Origin: Halomonas sp. GFAJ-1
GTDB taxonomy: Bacteria; Pseudomonadota; Gammaproteobacteria; Pseudomonadales; Halomonadaceae
Reading direction: 5' to 3'
Assembly: GCA_002966495.1 (NCBI GenBank)
Contig: CP016490.1
Location: 3,534,001 to 3,598,000 of the forward strand
Length of the DNA: 64,000 bases
Positions within the stretch are counted from its first letter, which is position 1. Every line of letters begins with the position of its first letter. This document shows positions 50,642-59,857 of this stretch, in pieces. The notes below the pieces were generated by a model, which was given only the letters and a program-made list of their open reading frames with translations, made no database searches and had not been told where the DNA came from. The position numbers were made by a program, and so were the translations under genes.

Positions 50642-52492
50642 CTACTCGTCGAGGAACGAACGCAACGGCTCAGAGCGGCTAGGATGACGCAACTTACGCA
50701 GCGCCTTCGCTTCAATCTGGCGGATCCGCTCGCGGGTAACGTCAAACTGTTTACCCACCTCTTCCAGCGTATGGTCGGTATTCATATCGATACCAAAACG
50801 CATGCGCAGCACCTTCGCTTCCCGGGCGGTCAAACCGCCAAGCACGTTACGCGTGGCTTCGATCAAGCCTTCACCGGTGGCCATATCGATTGGCAACAGC
50901 ATAGTGCCATCTTCAATAAAGTCGCCCAGGTGCGAGTCGTCGTCATCACCAATGGGCGTCTCCATGGAGATCGGCTCTTTGGCGATTTTGAGCACTTTAC
51001 GCACTTTGTCTTCCGGCATCTCCAGGCGTTCGCCCAGCTCTTCCGGGGTCGGCTCGCGGCCCATTTCCTGCAGCATTTGGCGCGATACGCGATTGAGTTT
51101 GTTGATCGTCTCAATCATGTGCACCGGAATACGGATGGTGCGCGCCTGATCCGCAATAGAGCGGGTGATCGCCTGGCGAATCCACCACGTGGCATAGGTC
51201 GAGAACTTGTAACCGCGACGGTATTCAAACTTGTCCACCGCCTTCATCAAACCGATGTTACCTTCCTGGATAAGATCCAAGAACTGCAGGCCACGGTTGG
51301 TGTACTTCTTAGCAATCGAGATAACCAAGCGCAGGTTCGCCTCAACCATCTCTTTCTTGGCGCGGCGTGCTTTAGCCTCACCAATGGACAGCTTACGGTT
51401 AACCTCTTTAAGGTCAGCCACGGTGAGTTGCACCATGTCTTCCTCAAAGGCGATTTTACGCTGAGAGCGGGCGATATCAGCACGCAGCGGCTCTAGGCGG
51501 TCGGCATACTTGGGCTGCGCTTCCTGGAAAGCGTCTAACCACTTCGGGTCAGATTCACTACCGGGGAAAGACTTGATAAATGTCTTACGCGGCACCTTCG
51601 CTTTCTTAACACACAGCTGCATGACCGCTTTTTCTTGGGCACGCACCTGCTCGACACTGATTCGCACCTGACCCACTAAGCGCTCGAAATGTTTCGGCAC
51701 TAACTTGATGGGCGAGAAAAGAACCGCCAGACGAGTCTGCTCCGCCTTCAACTCGGCGCTGCCTCGGCCGTACTTAGCAAATGCGGCCTCAACCAAAGCG
51801 TTCTGCTCACGAATCTGCTCAAAGCGCGCACGCGCCTCTTCAGGATCCGGGCCGCCTTCGCTAGCGGTGGAGTCTTCGTCCTCGTCGTCGCCGTCATTAT
51901 CAACGTCGTCGTCAATTTCGGGCTCAGGCTCTGGCTCAGGCACTTCTGCTTCTGCTACCCCAGGAATACCTTCATCGGGATCGATGAAGCCAGAAAACAG
52001 GTCCGACAAACGCCCCGGCGCTTCTTCATCCTGGGTGGCATCGTAAGCGTCAAGAATAGACGCGACGGCACCCGGCAAATAGGCCAGAGACGACATTACC
52101 TCACGGGTACCCTCTTCAATCCGTTTGGCGATTTCAATCTCGCCTTCACGGGTTAAAAGCTCAACCGTACCCATCTCGCGCATGTACATACGCACGGGAT
52201 CGGTGGTGCGACCGACGTCGCTTTCCACGGCGGCGAGTGCCGCAACGGCCTCTTCCGCAGCGGACTCGTCCGTGGAGTGATCCGACATCATCAAAGTGTC
52301 TTCATCTGGCGCTTCTTCAGCGACACTAATACCCATGTCGTTGATCATGCCAATGATGTCTTCCACTTGATCCGGGTCGGCGATATCCTCGGGTAGATGG
52401 TCGTTGACCTCGGCATAGGTCAGGTAGCCCTGTTCCTTGCCGCGCGCGATCAACTCCTTCAGACGCGACTGCTGCTGCGCATTTCCAGCCAT
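50642..52492 (-). CDS. rpoD: RNA polymerase primary sigma factor, sigma-70
   Basis: Housekeeping sigma factor of 616 residues. Region 1.1 is at the N-terminus (SRLKELIARGKEQGYLTYAEVNDHLP), region 1.2 at DPVRMYMREMGTVELLTREGEIEIAKRIEEG, then a non-conserved region with a very acidic insert (IDDDVDNDGDDEDEDSTAS). Region 2 (NLRLVISIAKKYTNRGLQFLDLIQEGNIGLMKAVDKFEYRRGYKFSTYATWWIRQAI) binds core enzyme and the -10 element, region 3 follows, and region 4.2 (EVGKQFDVTRERIRQIEAKALRKL) binds the -35 element. It is the third gene of the rpsU-dnaG-rpoD block; a 223-base gap after dnaG could hold an extra promoter. Confidence 0.98.
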   Translation of the reverse strand: MAGNAQQQSRLKELIARGKEQGYLTYAEVNDHLPEDIADPDQVEDIIGMINDMGISVAEEAPDEDTLMMSDHSTDESAAEEAVAALAAVESDVGRTTDPVRMYMREMGTVELLTREGEIEIAKRIEEGTREVMSSLAYLPGAVASILDAYDATQDEEAPGRLSDLFSGFIDPDEGIPGVAEAEVPEPEPEPEIDDDVDNDGDDEDEDSTASEGGPDPEEARARFEQIREQNALVEAAFAKYGRGSAELKAEQTRLAVLFSPIKLVPKHFERLVGQVRISVEQVRAQEKAVMQLCVKKAKVPRKTFIKSFPGSESDPKWLDAFQEAQPKYADRLEPLRADIARSQRKIAFEEDMVQLTVADLKEVNRKLSIGEAKARRAKKEMVEANLRLVISIAKKYTNRGLQFLDLIQEGNIGLMKAVDKFEYRRGYKFSTYATWWIRQAITRSIADQARTIRIPVHMIETINKLNRVSRQMLQEMGREPTPEELGERLEMPEDKVRKVLKIAKEPISMETPIGDDDDSHLGDFIEDGTMLLPIDMATGEGLIEATRNVLGGLTAREAKVLRMRFGIDMNTDHTLEEVGKQFDVTRERIRQIEAKALRKLRHPSRSEPLRSFLDE

Positions 52493-52715
52493 AGAAACCC
52501 TATCTCGACGAAGAAGAATGAAACACCTGGGAGCGCTGAATCGATTAAACTCAACAAGCCGAACAGTATAGCGTAAATAGCTGGTTTTTTTCCAGCGGAA
52601 CGTATTTGCGCGGTCTTTCAGGTGTGTTAGGTTATTCGGTTAGGCCAGTGTTTGGCGACTGACCTTTATGTGGTGCCAAAGCAGAGAAATTCAACCCCAC
52701 TGCCTTAAACACCGC

Positions 52716-54593
52716 TTAATGACGCTGGGCAAGCTCCATTACCAAACTGGCTAAACGCTGCCGCTGAGCCTTATCGAGCTTTTGCCCTGAGCGCTCTAGA
52801 TTAAGCAACGCGTCATACTCATCCTGAGGTGAACGCTTGCGCTGTCTATCCAACAGATGCTCAACCAGCCCTTCAAGTTCCGCTTCCCGCGTCGCTTTCG
52901 GTATAAGCAGCTCACGTTTCGCTAGCGTTGCTAGCATTTGCCCCTCATGACTTCCCTGAAAATGTGCCAACACCACTTGAGGGCTGCGGTAACGCCCGGC
53001 ACGCAGTAGCGCGATCAGTTCACGACACAGCGGCGTTTCGTCACTCTCAGGCAGCCAATCCAGTGTATCCGGCAGGGCTGACACCAGCGTTGGCTCATGC
53101 AGCAACAGCTGGACAATACGCGCCACCGTGGAAAGCACCTGTGCTGAATGCTGGCTACGTGCACTGACCGTGGGACGACCAGACGCTGCGCGGCCGGTAG
53201 AAACTGGCACCTCCGGCATCGGCACTTCTGCGACTGCCTCTACCGGCTCCCAATCTGCTGGCGCTTTTCGCGCAGCCGCTGCACTCACTCGCTTTTCAAG
53301 CAGCACATGAAGCTGCGCCTGGGCCAAACCACTGCGCTTTGCCAGCGCCTCAAACAGCAGCGACTTGAGCATGCCCTCGGGCACTTTGCTCAACGCCTCA
53401 AGCACCTGGCTGGCAAACCGCTCACGCCCTTCCACCGTATTGAGATCACGCCCTTGGGCGGCTTGCTCAAACAGAAACTCCGAGAGGGGCATCGCACAGG
53501 TGACGCGATTTTGAAATGCCTCACTCCCCTCACGACGAACCAGCGTATCTGGATCATCGCCTTCCGGTAAAAACAGAAACCGTGCTTCGCGGCCGTCAAT
53601 CATTAGCGGCAACGCTGTTTCAAGGGCGCGGCTAGCGGCTTGGCGCCCAGCGCGATCCCCGTCGAAGCAGAACACCACCCGACTAACCACGCGAAACAGG
53701 CGGCTAAGGTGATCTTCCGTAGTAGCTGTTCCCAGCGTGGCCACAGCATTGTTTATACCGTATTGAGCCAAAGCCACGACGTCCATGTAGCCCTCGACAA
53801 TCACCAACTGCTCAAGCTTGCTGGAGGATTGACGCGCTTCATACAAGCCGTAAAGCTCTCGCCCCTTATGAAAGACAGGGGTTTCTGGCGAGTTTAGGTA
53901 CTTCGGCTGCTCATCGCCCATTACCCGACCACCAAAGGCGATCGTTCGACCACGCAGGTCGCGGATCGGAAACATCACCCGGTCACGAAAGCGGTCATAG
54001 GTGCGCCCGGTATCCTCACGATGAATCAGCAGGCCATACTCCACCTGCACCGACTCACCAATACCTTTAGCGCTCAAGTGTTGCTTTAACGCCTCCCAGC
54101 CCCCAGGCGCATAGCCAATGCCATAAGTGCTGACTACCTCCGGCGATAAACCGCGACCCTGTAAATAGCGCTGGGCGCTCTGCCCTTCCTGCATTTTTAA
54201 CCGCTCGCGGTAAAAGCTAGCGGCTACTTCCAGCAGGTTAACCCCCTCTTTACGCTTTTTTTCACGCTGCTGGGCGCGGGGGTCGTCAGCGCCTTCCCGA
54301 GGCACTTCGATACCCAACCTGCCAGCCAACTGCTCGACCGCCTCTGGAAACGGCAGCTTGTCGTACTCCATTAAAAAGCGTAGCGCATTACCGTGGGCGC
54401 CACAGCCAAAGCAGTGATAAAACTGCTTGTCGGCACTTACGGTAAATGACGGTGTTTTTTCCTGGTGAAAGGGGCATAGACCAGCGTAGTTTCGGCCAGC
54501 TTTCTTAAGCTGCACGCGCTCACCAACCACCTCAACCACATCTACGCGGCCAAGCAAGTCGTCAATGAAACGCTGTGGAATCTGGCCAGCCAT
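52716..54593 (-). CDS. dnaG: DNA primase
   Basis: RNA-primer synthase of the replication fork, 625 residues. The CHC2 zinc finger is at the N-terminus (CPFHQEKTPSFTVSADKQFYHCFGCGAHG); the catalytic core follows with RDRVMFPIRDLRGRTIAFGGRVMGDEQPKYLNSPETPVFHKGRELYGLYEAR and the TOPRIM motifs VIVEGYMDVVALAQYG and FDGDRAGRQAA. A poorly conserved linker (residues about 440-490) leads to the DnaB-binding C-terminal domain. Second gene of the rpsU-dnaG-rpoD block. Confidence 0.98.
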   Translation of the reverse strand: MAGQIPQRFIDDLLGRVDVVEVVGERVQLKKAGRNYAGLCPFHQEKTPSFTVSADKQFYHCFGCGAHGNALRFLMEYDKLPFPEAVEQLAGRLGIEVPREGADDPRAQQREKKRKEGVNLLEVAASFYRERLKMQEGQSAQRYLQGRGLSPEVVSTYGIGYAPGGWEALKQHLSAKGIGESVQVEYGLLIHREDTGRTYDRFRDRVMFPIRDLRGRTIAFGGRVMGDEQPKYLNSPETPVFHKGRELYGLYEARQSSSKLEQLVIVEGYMDVVALAQYGINNAVATLGTATTEDHLSRLFRVVSRVVFCFDGDRAGRQAASRALETALPLMIDGREARFLFLPEGDDPDTLVRREGSEAFQNRVTCAMPLSEFLFEQAAQGRDLNTVEGRERFASQVLEALSKVPEGMLKSLLFEALAKRSGLAQAQLHVLLEKRVSAAAARKAPADWEPVEAVAEVPMPEVPVSTGRAASGRPTVSARSQHSAQVLSTVARIVQLLLHEPTLVSALPDTLDWLPESDETPLCRELIALLRAGRYRSPQVVLAHFQGSHEGQMLATLAKRELLIPKATREAELEGLVEHLLDRQRKRSPQDEYDALLNLERSGQKLDKAQRQRLASLVMELAQRH

Positions 54594-54704
54594 GAACTGC
54601 GGGCATCCTCGCGCGAAGCGCTTGCGGGCGGGTTTAACGTCATCAGGCAGCGCGCCTGATCACCTTAAACAACGCAATACAGAGTAAAGATCACTACCAG
54701 CAAT

Positions 54705-54735
54705 GAAAAACAAACGGCCACCTAGTGGCGGCCGC
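54705..54735 (-). terminator. Possible attenuator between rpsU and dnaG
   Basis: CGGCC (54715-54719) pairs with GGCCG (54730-54734) with an internal A-C mismatch and a short upper stem. On the minus strand it is followed by GTTTGTTTTT. E. coli has a leaky terminator at this place, which keeps DnaG low. Confidence 0.55.
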
Positions 54736-54790
54736 TTGGCATCCCTCTTGAGATAACCCGCTAACAACGCTGGCTATCCCCAGGTACGGA

Positions 54791-55006
54791 TCAATAGAGC
54801 CGTTCGAAACGCTTTTGCTCACGCTGGATCTTCTTAGCGTGACGTTTTACGGCAGCTGCCGCTTTGCGCTTACGCTCAGCAGTCGGCTTCTCGTAGTGCT
54901 CGCGACGGCGTACTTCAGAGAGAACACCGGCTTTTTCGCAAGAACGCTTGAAGCGACGCAGGGCGACGTCAAACGGCTCGTTATCACGTACTTTTACAGA
55001 AGGCAT
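54791..55006 (-). CDS. rpsU: 30S ribosomal protein S21
   Basis: Ribosomal protein of 71 residues, very basic: MPSVKVRDNEPFDVALRRFKRSCEKAGVLSEVRRREHYEKPTAERKRKAAAAVKRHAKK. The start is the ATG at 55006, with GGTGAG 7 bases upstream; the frame remains open for 18 more codons but the protein family begins here. First gene of the rpsU-dnaG-rpoD block, divergent from tsaD with 199 bases between starts for both promoters. Confidence 0.98.
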   Translation of the reverse strand: MPSVKVRDNEPFDVALRRFKRSCEKAGVLSEVRRREHYEKPTAERKRKAAAAVKRHAKKIQREQKRFERLY

Positions 55007-55205
55007 TAAGCACTCACCTACCTTAAGGAGTCTTGATTTCGGATAGTACGCATACTGCAAAATGCGGTATGCGACCCAGTTTTATAGCGCACAGTAGTCT
55101 AGTCGTGGTTGACGATCTTTGCAAATGCTAGACTAAGCCGTTTAGCGATTACTTACGCCTTTTCCAACCATCTTATTTCTGACTATCTCAACGGGTTCCA
55201 TTGTT

Positions 55206-56264
55206 ATGCGCGTACTGGGCATTGAAACGTCTTGCGACGAAACAGGCGTCGCGATCTATGACGCCGCGCAAACGGGCGGCAGCGGTTTGTTGGCCGACGT
55301 GCTTTACAGCCAAATTGCGATGCATGCGGAGTACGGTGGCGTCGTCCCCGAGCTTGCCTCCCGCGACCATACACGCAAGCTTCTGCCACTCATTGAGCAG
55401 GTACTCCACGACGCTAAGCTCACGCGACAAGACCTCGATGGCATTGCCTATACCGCAGGCCCGGGCTTGGTAGGCGCCCTGATGGTTGGCGCCAGCACCG
55501 CCCACGGCATGGCACGAGCGCTAGACATCCCCGTACTGGGGGTTCATCACATGGAAGGCCATCTGCTGGCACCCATGCTTGAGGATGACGCGCCCGATTT
55601 TCCATTCGTGGCACTGCTCGTTTCGGGCGGGCATACGCAACTTGTTGAAGTACAGGGCTTAGGCCGCTATCAACTACTGGGCGAGTCCGTGGACGATGCC
55701 GCAGGTGAAGCGTTTGATAAAGCCGCCAAAATGCTGGGTCTTGCTTACCCCGGCGGCCCACTAATTGCCAAGCTGGCTGAGCAGGGCGACCCCAAGCGGT
55801 TTCGCTTCCCCCGCCCGATGACCGACCGTCCCGGCTTGGACTTCAGCTTTTCTGGCTTAAAAACCCACACCCTCACCGCCATTCGTCAATTAGAAGCAGC
55901 CGGCGAGTTAGATAGCCAAGCACGGGCTGATGTGGCGCGGGCGTTCGAAGAAGCCGTGGTAGATACCTTGGTGATTAAATGCCGCCGTGCGCTAGATCAA
56001 ACAGGCTTAAAGCGCATCGTCATGGCGGGAGGCGTAAGCGCCAATACACGGCTGCGCGAACGATTGGCACTGGAAACTGAGAAACGCAACGCCTGCGCTT
56101 ACTACCCACGAGGGCGCTTCTGTACCGATAATGGCGCTATGATTGCCTATGTAGGCGCTCAGCGCTTAGCCGCAGGCGAACAAGACACAAACGGGGTAAT
56201 GCAAGCAACCCCCCGCTGGCCGCTAGATGCATTACTTCCCCCTTCCCCTAACCGCGCAGGTTAG
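55206..56264 (+). CDS. tsaD: tRNA N6-adenosine threonylcarbamoyltransferase, TsaD
   Basis: Catalytic subunit that places threonylcarbamoyl on A37 of ANN-decoding tRNAs, with TsaB, TsaC and TsaE. The 352-residue ASKHA fold begins MRVLGIETSCDETGVAIYD, has the metal-binding HHMEGH near residue 110, VALLVSGGHTQLVEV, DDAAGEAFDKAAKMLGLAYPGGP, DFSFSGLKTHT and MAGGVSANTRLR, and the C-terminal CTDNGAMIAYVGAQRL. Its 3' end overlaps the convergent plsY by 17 bases. Confidence 0.97.
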   Translation: MRVLGIETSCDETGVAIYDAAQTGGSGLLADVLYSQIAMHAEYGGVVPELASRDHTRKLLPLIEQVLHDAKLTRQDLDGIAYTAGPGLVGALMVGASTAHGMARALDIPVLGVHHMEGHLLAPMLEDDAPDFPFVALLVSGGHTQLVEVQGLGRYQLLGESVDDAAGEAFDKAAKMLGLAYPGGPLIAKLAEQGDPKRFRFPRPMTDRPGLDFSFSGLKTHTLTAIRQLEAAGELDSQARADVARAFEEAVVDTLVIKCRRALDQTGLKRIVMAGGVSANTRLRERLALETEKRNACAYYPRGRFCTDNGAMIAYVGAQRLAAGEQDTNGVMQATPRWPLDALLPPSPNRAG

Positions 56265-56817
56265 GCTCTTCACCCTGGCGCAAACGGCGAATATTTAACC
56301 AGTGGCGGGCCAACACCAACAGGCTGAACCCGCCCACTACGCTCACATATTCTGGGGCTAACCAGTAACAGGCTATAGGAGCGACCAGTGCGCTAACTAC
56401 CGATGCCGCCGCGGCGGTGCGTAGCCGCCATGCTAATAGCGCCCAACACACCGCACTTAATAACGCCACACTGGGCACTAGCACCAGCAATACACCGAAA
56501 GCACTCGCTACCGCTTTACCACCACGAAACTTATGCCATAGCGGGTAGCTATGGCCTAAAAGCACCGCTAACCCCACCGCCCCTTGCAGCCAAATAGGCA
56601 GCGCAAGAAGCTTGGCAGCCAATACTGCGGGCACCGCTTTCAGTGCGTCCAGCAGCAGCGTTGCCGCCGCTAGGCGGGGCCCATAAAGGCGTAGCACGTT
56701 TGAAAAACCAGGGTTACATGAGCCATGAAACCTTGGGTCTGCCACCTGTGCGAGGCGACAAACGCTAAGCGCTGCCAACCAGCTGCCGCTTAGATAGCCC
56801 AGTACTATCAAGATCAT
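56248..56817 (-). CDS. plsY: Glycerol-3-phosphate acyltransferase PlsY
   Basis: Inner-membrane enzyme of 189 residues that transfers acyl from acyl-phosphate to glycerol-3-phosphate, the first step of phospholipid synthesis. Expected motifs: GYLSGSWLAALSVCRL at the start, DPRFHGSCNPGFSNVLRLYG (usually GSGNPGATN, so this one is diverged, with Cys and Phe-Ser substitutions), LLGHSYPLWHKFRGGKAVASAFG (conserved HxFP and FKGGKG equivalents). The altered glycine in the first motif is worth noting. Divergent from folB with 160 bases between the starts. Confidence 0.9.
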   Translation of the reverse strand: MILIVLGYLSGSWLAALSVCRLAQVADPRFHGSCNPGFSNVLRLYGPRLAAATLLLDALKAVPAVLAAKLLALPIWLQGAVGLAVLLGHSYPLWHKFRGGKAVASAFGVLLVLVPSVALLSAVCWALLAWRLRTAAAASVVSALVAPIACYWLAPEYVSVVGGFSLLVLARHWLNIRRLRQGEEPNLRG

Positions 56818-56977
56818 GGCCGGCTCGCATTCGTTATGGTGGCCTTTAGATTGACAACGTTAGTTCTGATGACATCCGTGAGTCGCATTAGCTCTGTTCA
56901 CCTTGTCCATCGCCTTACTGTCGTTTAGCGCCGACCTCAAGTACAATCGCTCGCTTGTTGCCGCTAGGGGAATGCCC

Positions 56978-57358
56978 GTGGATCATATTTTGATCGAAGG
57001 ACTCACCGTAGACACCGTCATCGGTGTGTACGACTGGGAGCGCACGATAACGCAATCGCTGAGCTTGGATTTATCGCTAGCAACGGATATTCGACCTGCA
57101 GCGGCCACAGACGATTTACGTTTAACGCTCGATTATGCCGCTATTTGTCAACGAATCCAGCAATTCGCCAATGAGCACCAGTTCGCCCTGGTGGAAACGT
57201 TTGCTGAGCGTCTCGCGGCGTGTTTACGCAGCGAATTTTCGATTAGCTGGTTACGGCTCACCCTACGCAAACCAGGAGCCGTCCCCCAAGCTTCCAGCGT
57301 AGGACTTGAAATTACCCGCGGCAAATTACCGGAGGCCATCGAGGCTACGCATTCATGA
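56978..57358 (+). CDS. folB: Dihydroneopterin aldolase
   Basis: Folate-pathway enzyme of 126 residues splitting 7,8-dihydroneopterin into 6-hydroxymethyl-dihydropterin and glycolaldehyde. It shows DHILIEGLTVDTVIGVYDWERTITQSLSLDLSLATDI, the LDYAAICQRIQQFANEHQFALVETFAERLA segment with the active-site Glu, and LRLTLRKPGAVPQASSVGLEITR with the catalytic Lys. I start at the GTG at 56978, with AGGGGA 6 bases upstream; the ATG at 56972 lies against that site. Its stop overlaps the folK start. Confidence 0.93.
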   Translation: MDHILIEGLTVDTVIGVYDWERTITQSLSLDLSLATDIRPAAATDDLRLTLDYAAICQRIQQFANEHQFALVETFAERLAACLRSEFSISWLRLTLRKPGAVPQASSVGLEITRGKLPEAIEATHS

Positions 57359-57900
57359 GCTTGGTGACCGTCAGTTTAGGCAGCAATATTCACCCCGACA
57401 AACATATTCGACTGTGCCTGGATGCGCTTGAGGATACCTTTGGCGACCTGCAAATATCCCGTATATTTGAAAGCGAACCGGTAGGTTTTAAAGATAGCCG
57501 CAATTTTTACAACGCCGTGGTTGCCTTCCATAGCAACTGGCCAGCGGGTGAGCTACAGGCCTGGGCCAAACAGCTTGAAATCGCTCACGGGCGCACGCCA
57601 GAAATGACAAAATGCAGCCCCAGAGCCCTGGATATAGACCTGCTGACAGTGGGTGACGCCAACGGCATTGTGGACGGCATTCCCCTGCCCCGCGCGGAAA
57701 TCACCCACAACGCTTTTGTGCTACAACCGCTGGCCGAGCTTCTACCCGCCCAGCGCCACCCTGCCTGCTTAACCCCTTACGCCACCCTGTGGCAGCGCTT
57801 CAAGCTGGGCAACCAGCGCTTATGGGCAGTGGATTTTCAGTGGCGTGGCCGCTGGGTTTCCCAGGCAGATCCTCAACTCCGAGCAGCTCAAGCAAGATAA
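57355..57900 (+). CDS. folK: 2-amino-4-hydroxy-6-hydroxymethyldihydropteridine pyrophosphokinase
   Basis: Folate-pathway kinase of 181 residues that pyrophosphorylates the product of FolB. The signature PRALDIDLLTV with the metal-binding Asp pair is present, with VSLGSNIHPDKHIRLCLDALEDTFGD at the start and the substrate-binding HNAFVLQPLAELLP near residue 120. Coupled to folB by a 4-base ATGA overlap; its stop is 4 bases from the convergent cca stop. Confidence 0.92.
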   Translation: MSLVTVSLGSNIHPDKHIRLCLDALEDTFGDLQISRIFESEPVGFKDSRNFYNAVVAFHSNWPAGELQAWAKQLEIAHGRTPEMTKCSPRALDIDLLTVGDANGIVDGIPLPRAEITHNAFVLQPLAELLPAQRHPACLTPYATLWQRFKLGNQRLWAVDFQWRGRWVSQADPQLRAAQAR

Positions 57901-57904
57901 TAGC

Positions 57905-59020
57905 CTAAGCAAGGGCCTTGGCGACCGCCTGTTGGCGCCGTGCCCGCAGCGCCTCACCCAGCGCACCGCCACGCAAGCCTTCGCTCACCAGCGCTTGAGG
58001 ATCAACCGCCTTAGCTCCCTGCCAAGCGTTACGCAACGGCGCTTCAAGCTCGCTATTAATCCGGCAGATAAGCTGTAGCTGCGCCTTAACCTGCTCGGGC
58101 TTTCGCCACCCATCTAAACGTTCCAACCAATGCAGCACGCCCTCGTCAGTTAGCGGTGCCGCCATCAGGTTAAAGCTAAGCGCCACATGGCGAGCAAGCT
58201 GGGCCACGGCGTTAGGCAAGCGTAGGCGCTGAGCAAGTGCATCGCGTTGTGGGTCAACCAGCACCGAGACAAGCAGCGCATAGCGCCAATGGGCTAATGG
58301 CACGTGTGTCTGCTCTGGCGCGTGCATCAGTCGCGTTAAACCTGCCGACAGGTGGTCGTTTAATTCTGGCCACCAAACGGACAGTGCGCCACAGCGTTGT
58401 AGCGTTGTGAAATAGATATCAGGGCTTGGTTCAGCCAGTGCTTTTTCGGTTTCGACCCATACCCGCTCTGCTGCTAGGTGTTCAAGTTCACCGCTATGGC
58501 TCACCTGCTGCATTAAATCGAGTGTTTCAGCGGCGATGGTGAACCCCAGGTTGGCATAGCGCGCCAGAAAGCGAGCGGTACGCAGCACCCGCAACGGGTC
58601 TTCGCTAAACGCAGGGGAAACATGGCGTAGCAAACGATTTTCAATATCTTGCTGGCCATGAAATGGGTCAGTGAGTTCTCCGTCGGCACGCTGGGCAATG
58701 GCATTGATCGTTAAATCCCGCCGCAGTAGGTCCTCTTCTAGGGTGACATCTGGACTCGCGTGCACCTCAAAACCACCGTAGCCATGCCCTGACTTGCGCT
58801 CGGTGCGGGCTAATGCATACTCCTCAGATGTCTCTGGGTGCAGGAATACGGGAAAATCACGACCGACAGGCTTGAACCCTCGCTTACGCATCATGTCTGG
58901 CGTCGCACCGACCACCACCCAATCGTTATCGTAAACCGGCCAACCCAGAAGTTCATCCCGCACGGCGCCCCCTACCCGATGCACCTCAAGCCCTTTTACT
59001 TTAGGGTCTTGCTTAAACAC
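57905..59020 (-). CDS. cca: tRNA CCA-adding nucleotidyltransferase
   Basis: Class II enzyme that adds or repairs the 3' CCA of tRNAs. Head domain: VGGAVRDELLGWPVYDNDWVVVGATP with catalytic DxD; then TLEEDLLRRDLTINAIA and the neck motif FSEDPLRVLRTARFLARYANLGFTI. About 371 residues. The C-terminal region lacks the HPEIDxGxH and HDLGKG motifs of the HD phosphohydrolase domain of E. coli Cca, so only CCA addition is expected. I start at a GTG at 59020, one base past the apaH stop, with GGAGG 10 bases upstream; the frame stays open to 59065. Confidence 0.93.
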   Translation of the reverse strand: MFKQDPKVKGLEVHRVGGAVRDELLGWPVYDNDWVVVGATPDMMRKRGFKPVGRDFPVFLHPETSEEYALARTERKSGHGYGGFEVHASPDVTLEEDLLRRDLTINAIAQRADGELTDPFHGQQDIENRLLRHVSPAFSEDPLRVLRTARFLARYANLGFTIAAETLDLMQQVSHSGELEHLAAERVWVETEKALAEPSPDIYFTTLQRCGALSVWWPELNDHLSAGLTRLMHAPEQTHVPLAHWRYALLVSVLVDPQRDALAQRLRLPNAVAQLARHVALSFNLMAAPLTDEGVLHWLERLDGWRKPEQVKAQLQLICRINSELEAPLRNAWQGAKAVDPQALVSEGLRGGALGEALRARRQQAVAKALA

Positions 59021-59021
59021 G

Positions 59022-59834
59022 TTAACGGCCCCTCCGTTGCAGGCTTGGCACGCTGGTACGCTCACCGGTGTCTAGGTTAAGCGCGGTGAGTGAACCGCCC
59101 CAGACACAGCCCGTATCGATGGCGCTAGCGTTAACCTTTGAACCCGGCGTTCGGCCTTCTAACGCCGCCCAATGCCCAAACAGCAGTTGAAGCGCGTCGC
59201 CTCTTGGGTACTGAAACCAGGGATAAAACCCTTCTGGAGCGCTATCCAGCCCCTCTTTTGCAGCAAAGTCCAGCCGCCCCTGATCATCAATAAAGCGCAT
59301 GCGCGTTAACACATTGACGATGCAGCGTAGGCGGTCAACACCTTCTAGTGCGTTATCGAAACGGTCTGGCTGATTGCCAAACAGCTGGGTTAAGAAATCC
59401 CCAGAGCGCTCGCCCGTCAGCGCTGCTTGCACCTCTTGGCTGAGCGAAAGCGTTTGCTGGGCACTCCAGGTGGGTAAAACGCCGGCATGTGTCATCAGCG
59501 TATTGCCGTTCTGGATAGCCAGAGGCTGGCTTTGCAGCCAATCCAGTAGCGCTTCGCGGTCTGGCGCGGTGAGAATATCGCTTAGGGTGTCGTGTTTTTT
59601 TAGCGTGCCGCCCCCGCGGGCCACCACCAACAGATGGAAATCGTGGTTACCCAGTACGCACCTACTGCCCAGCGCTTTTGCCTCGCGGAGACAAGCAAGT
59701 GAGCCAGGACCTCGGTTGATTAAATCACCTACCAGCCAGAGCGCATCCTTGACTGGATTAAAGTTTAGTTGCTCAAGCAGGCTGACGAACTCGGCATGGC
59801 AGCCGTGTAGATCGCCAATCACATAAGTACTCAC
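59022..59834 (-). CDS. apaH: Symmetrical diadenosine tetraphosphatase (Ap4A hydrolase)
   Basis: Metallophosphatase of 270 residues hydrolysing Ap4A to two ADP; also removes Np4 caps from RNA in E. coli. Metal-binding motifs GDLHGC (7-12), GDLINRGPGS (36-45) and GNHDFHLL (62-69) are intact, followed by MTHAGVLPTWSAQQTL and the C-terminal FGHWAALEGR and ASAIDTGCVWGGSLTALNL. It sits between apaG and cca, as in pseudomonads. Confidence 0.96.
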   Translation of the reverse strand: MSTYVIGDLHGCHAEFVSLLEQLNFNPVKDALWLVGDLINRGPGSLACLREAKALGSRCVLGNHDFHLLVVARGGGTLKKHDTLSDILTAPDREALLDWLQSQPLAIQNGNTLMTHAGVLPTWSAQQTLSLSQEVQAALTGERSGDFLTQLFGNQPDRFDNALEGVDRLRCIVNVLTRMRFIDDQGRLDFAAKEGLDSAPEGFYPWFQYPRGDALQLLFGHWAALEGRTPGSKVNASAIDTGCVWGGSLTALNLDTGERTSVPSLQRRGR

Positions 59835-59857
59835 AGGCGACGTCCCTTAGCAGATAA

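Noticed and set aside
50684..51496. Plus-strand open frame of 270 codons opposite rpoD
   Set aside because: Entirely within conserved rpoD coding sequence; the product resembles no protein and starts without a signal.
51880..51930. Acidic repeat-like stretch in rpoD as a possible insertion or frameshift
   Set aside because: The reading frame is intact on both sides and acidic inserts in the non-conserved region between 1.2 and 2.1 are normal for proteobacterial sigma-70.
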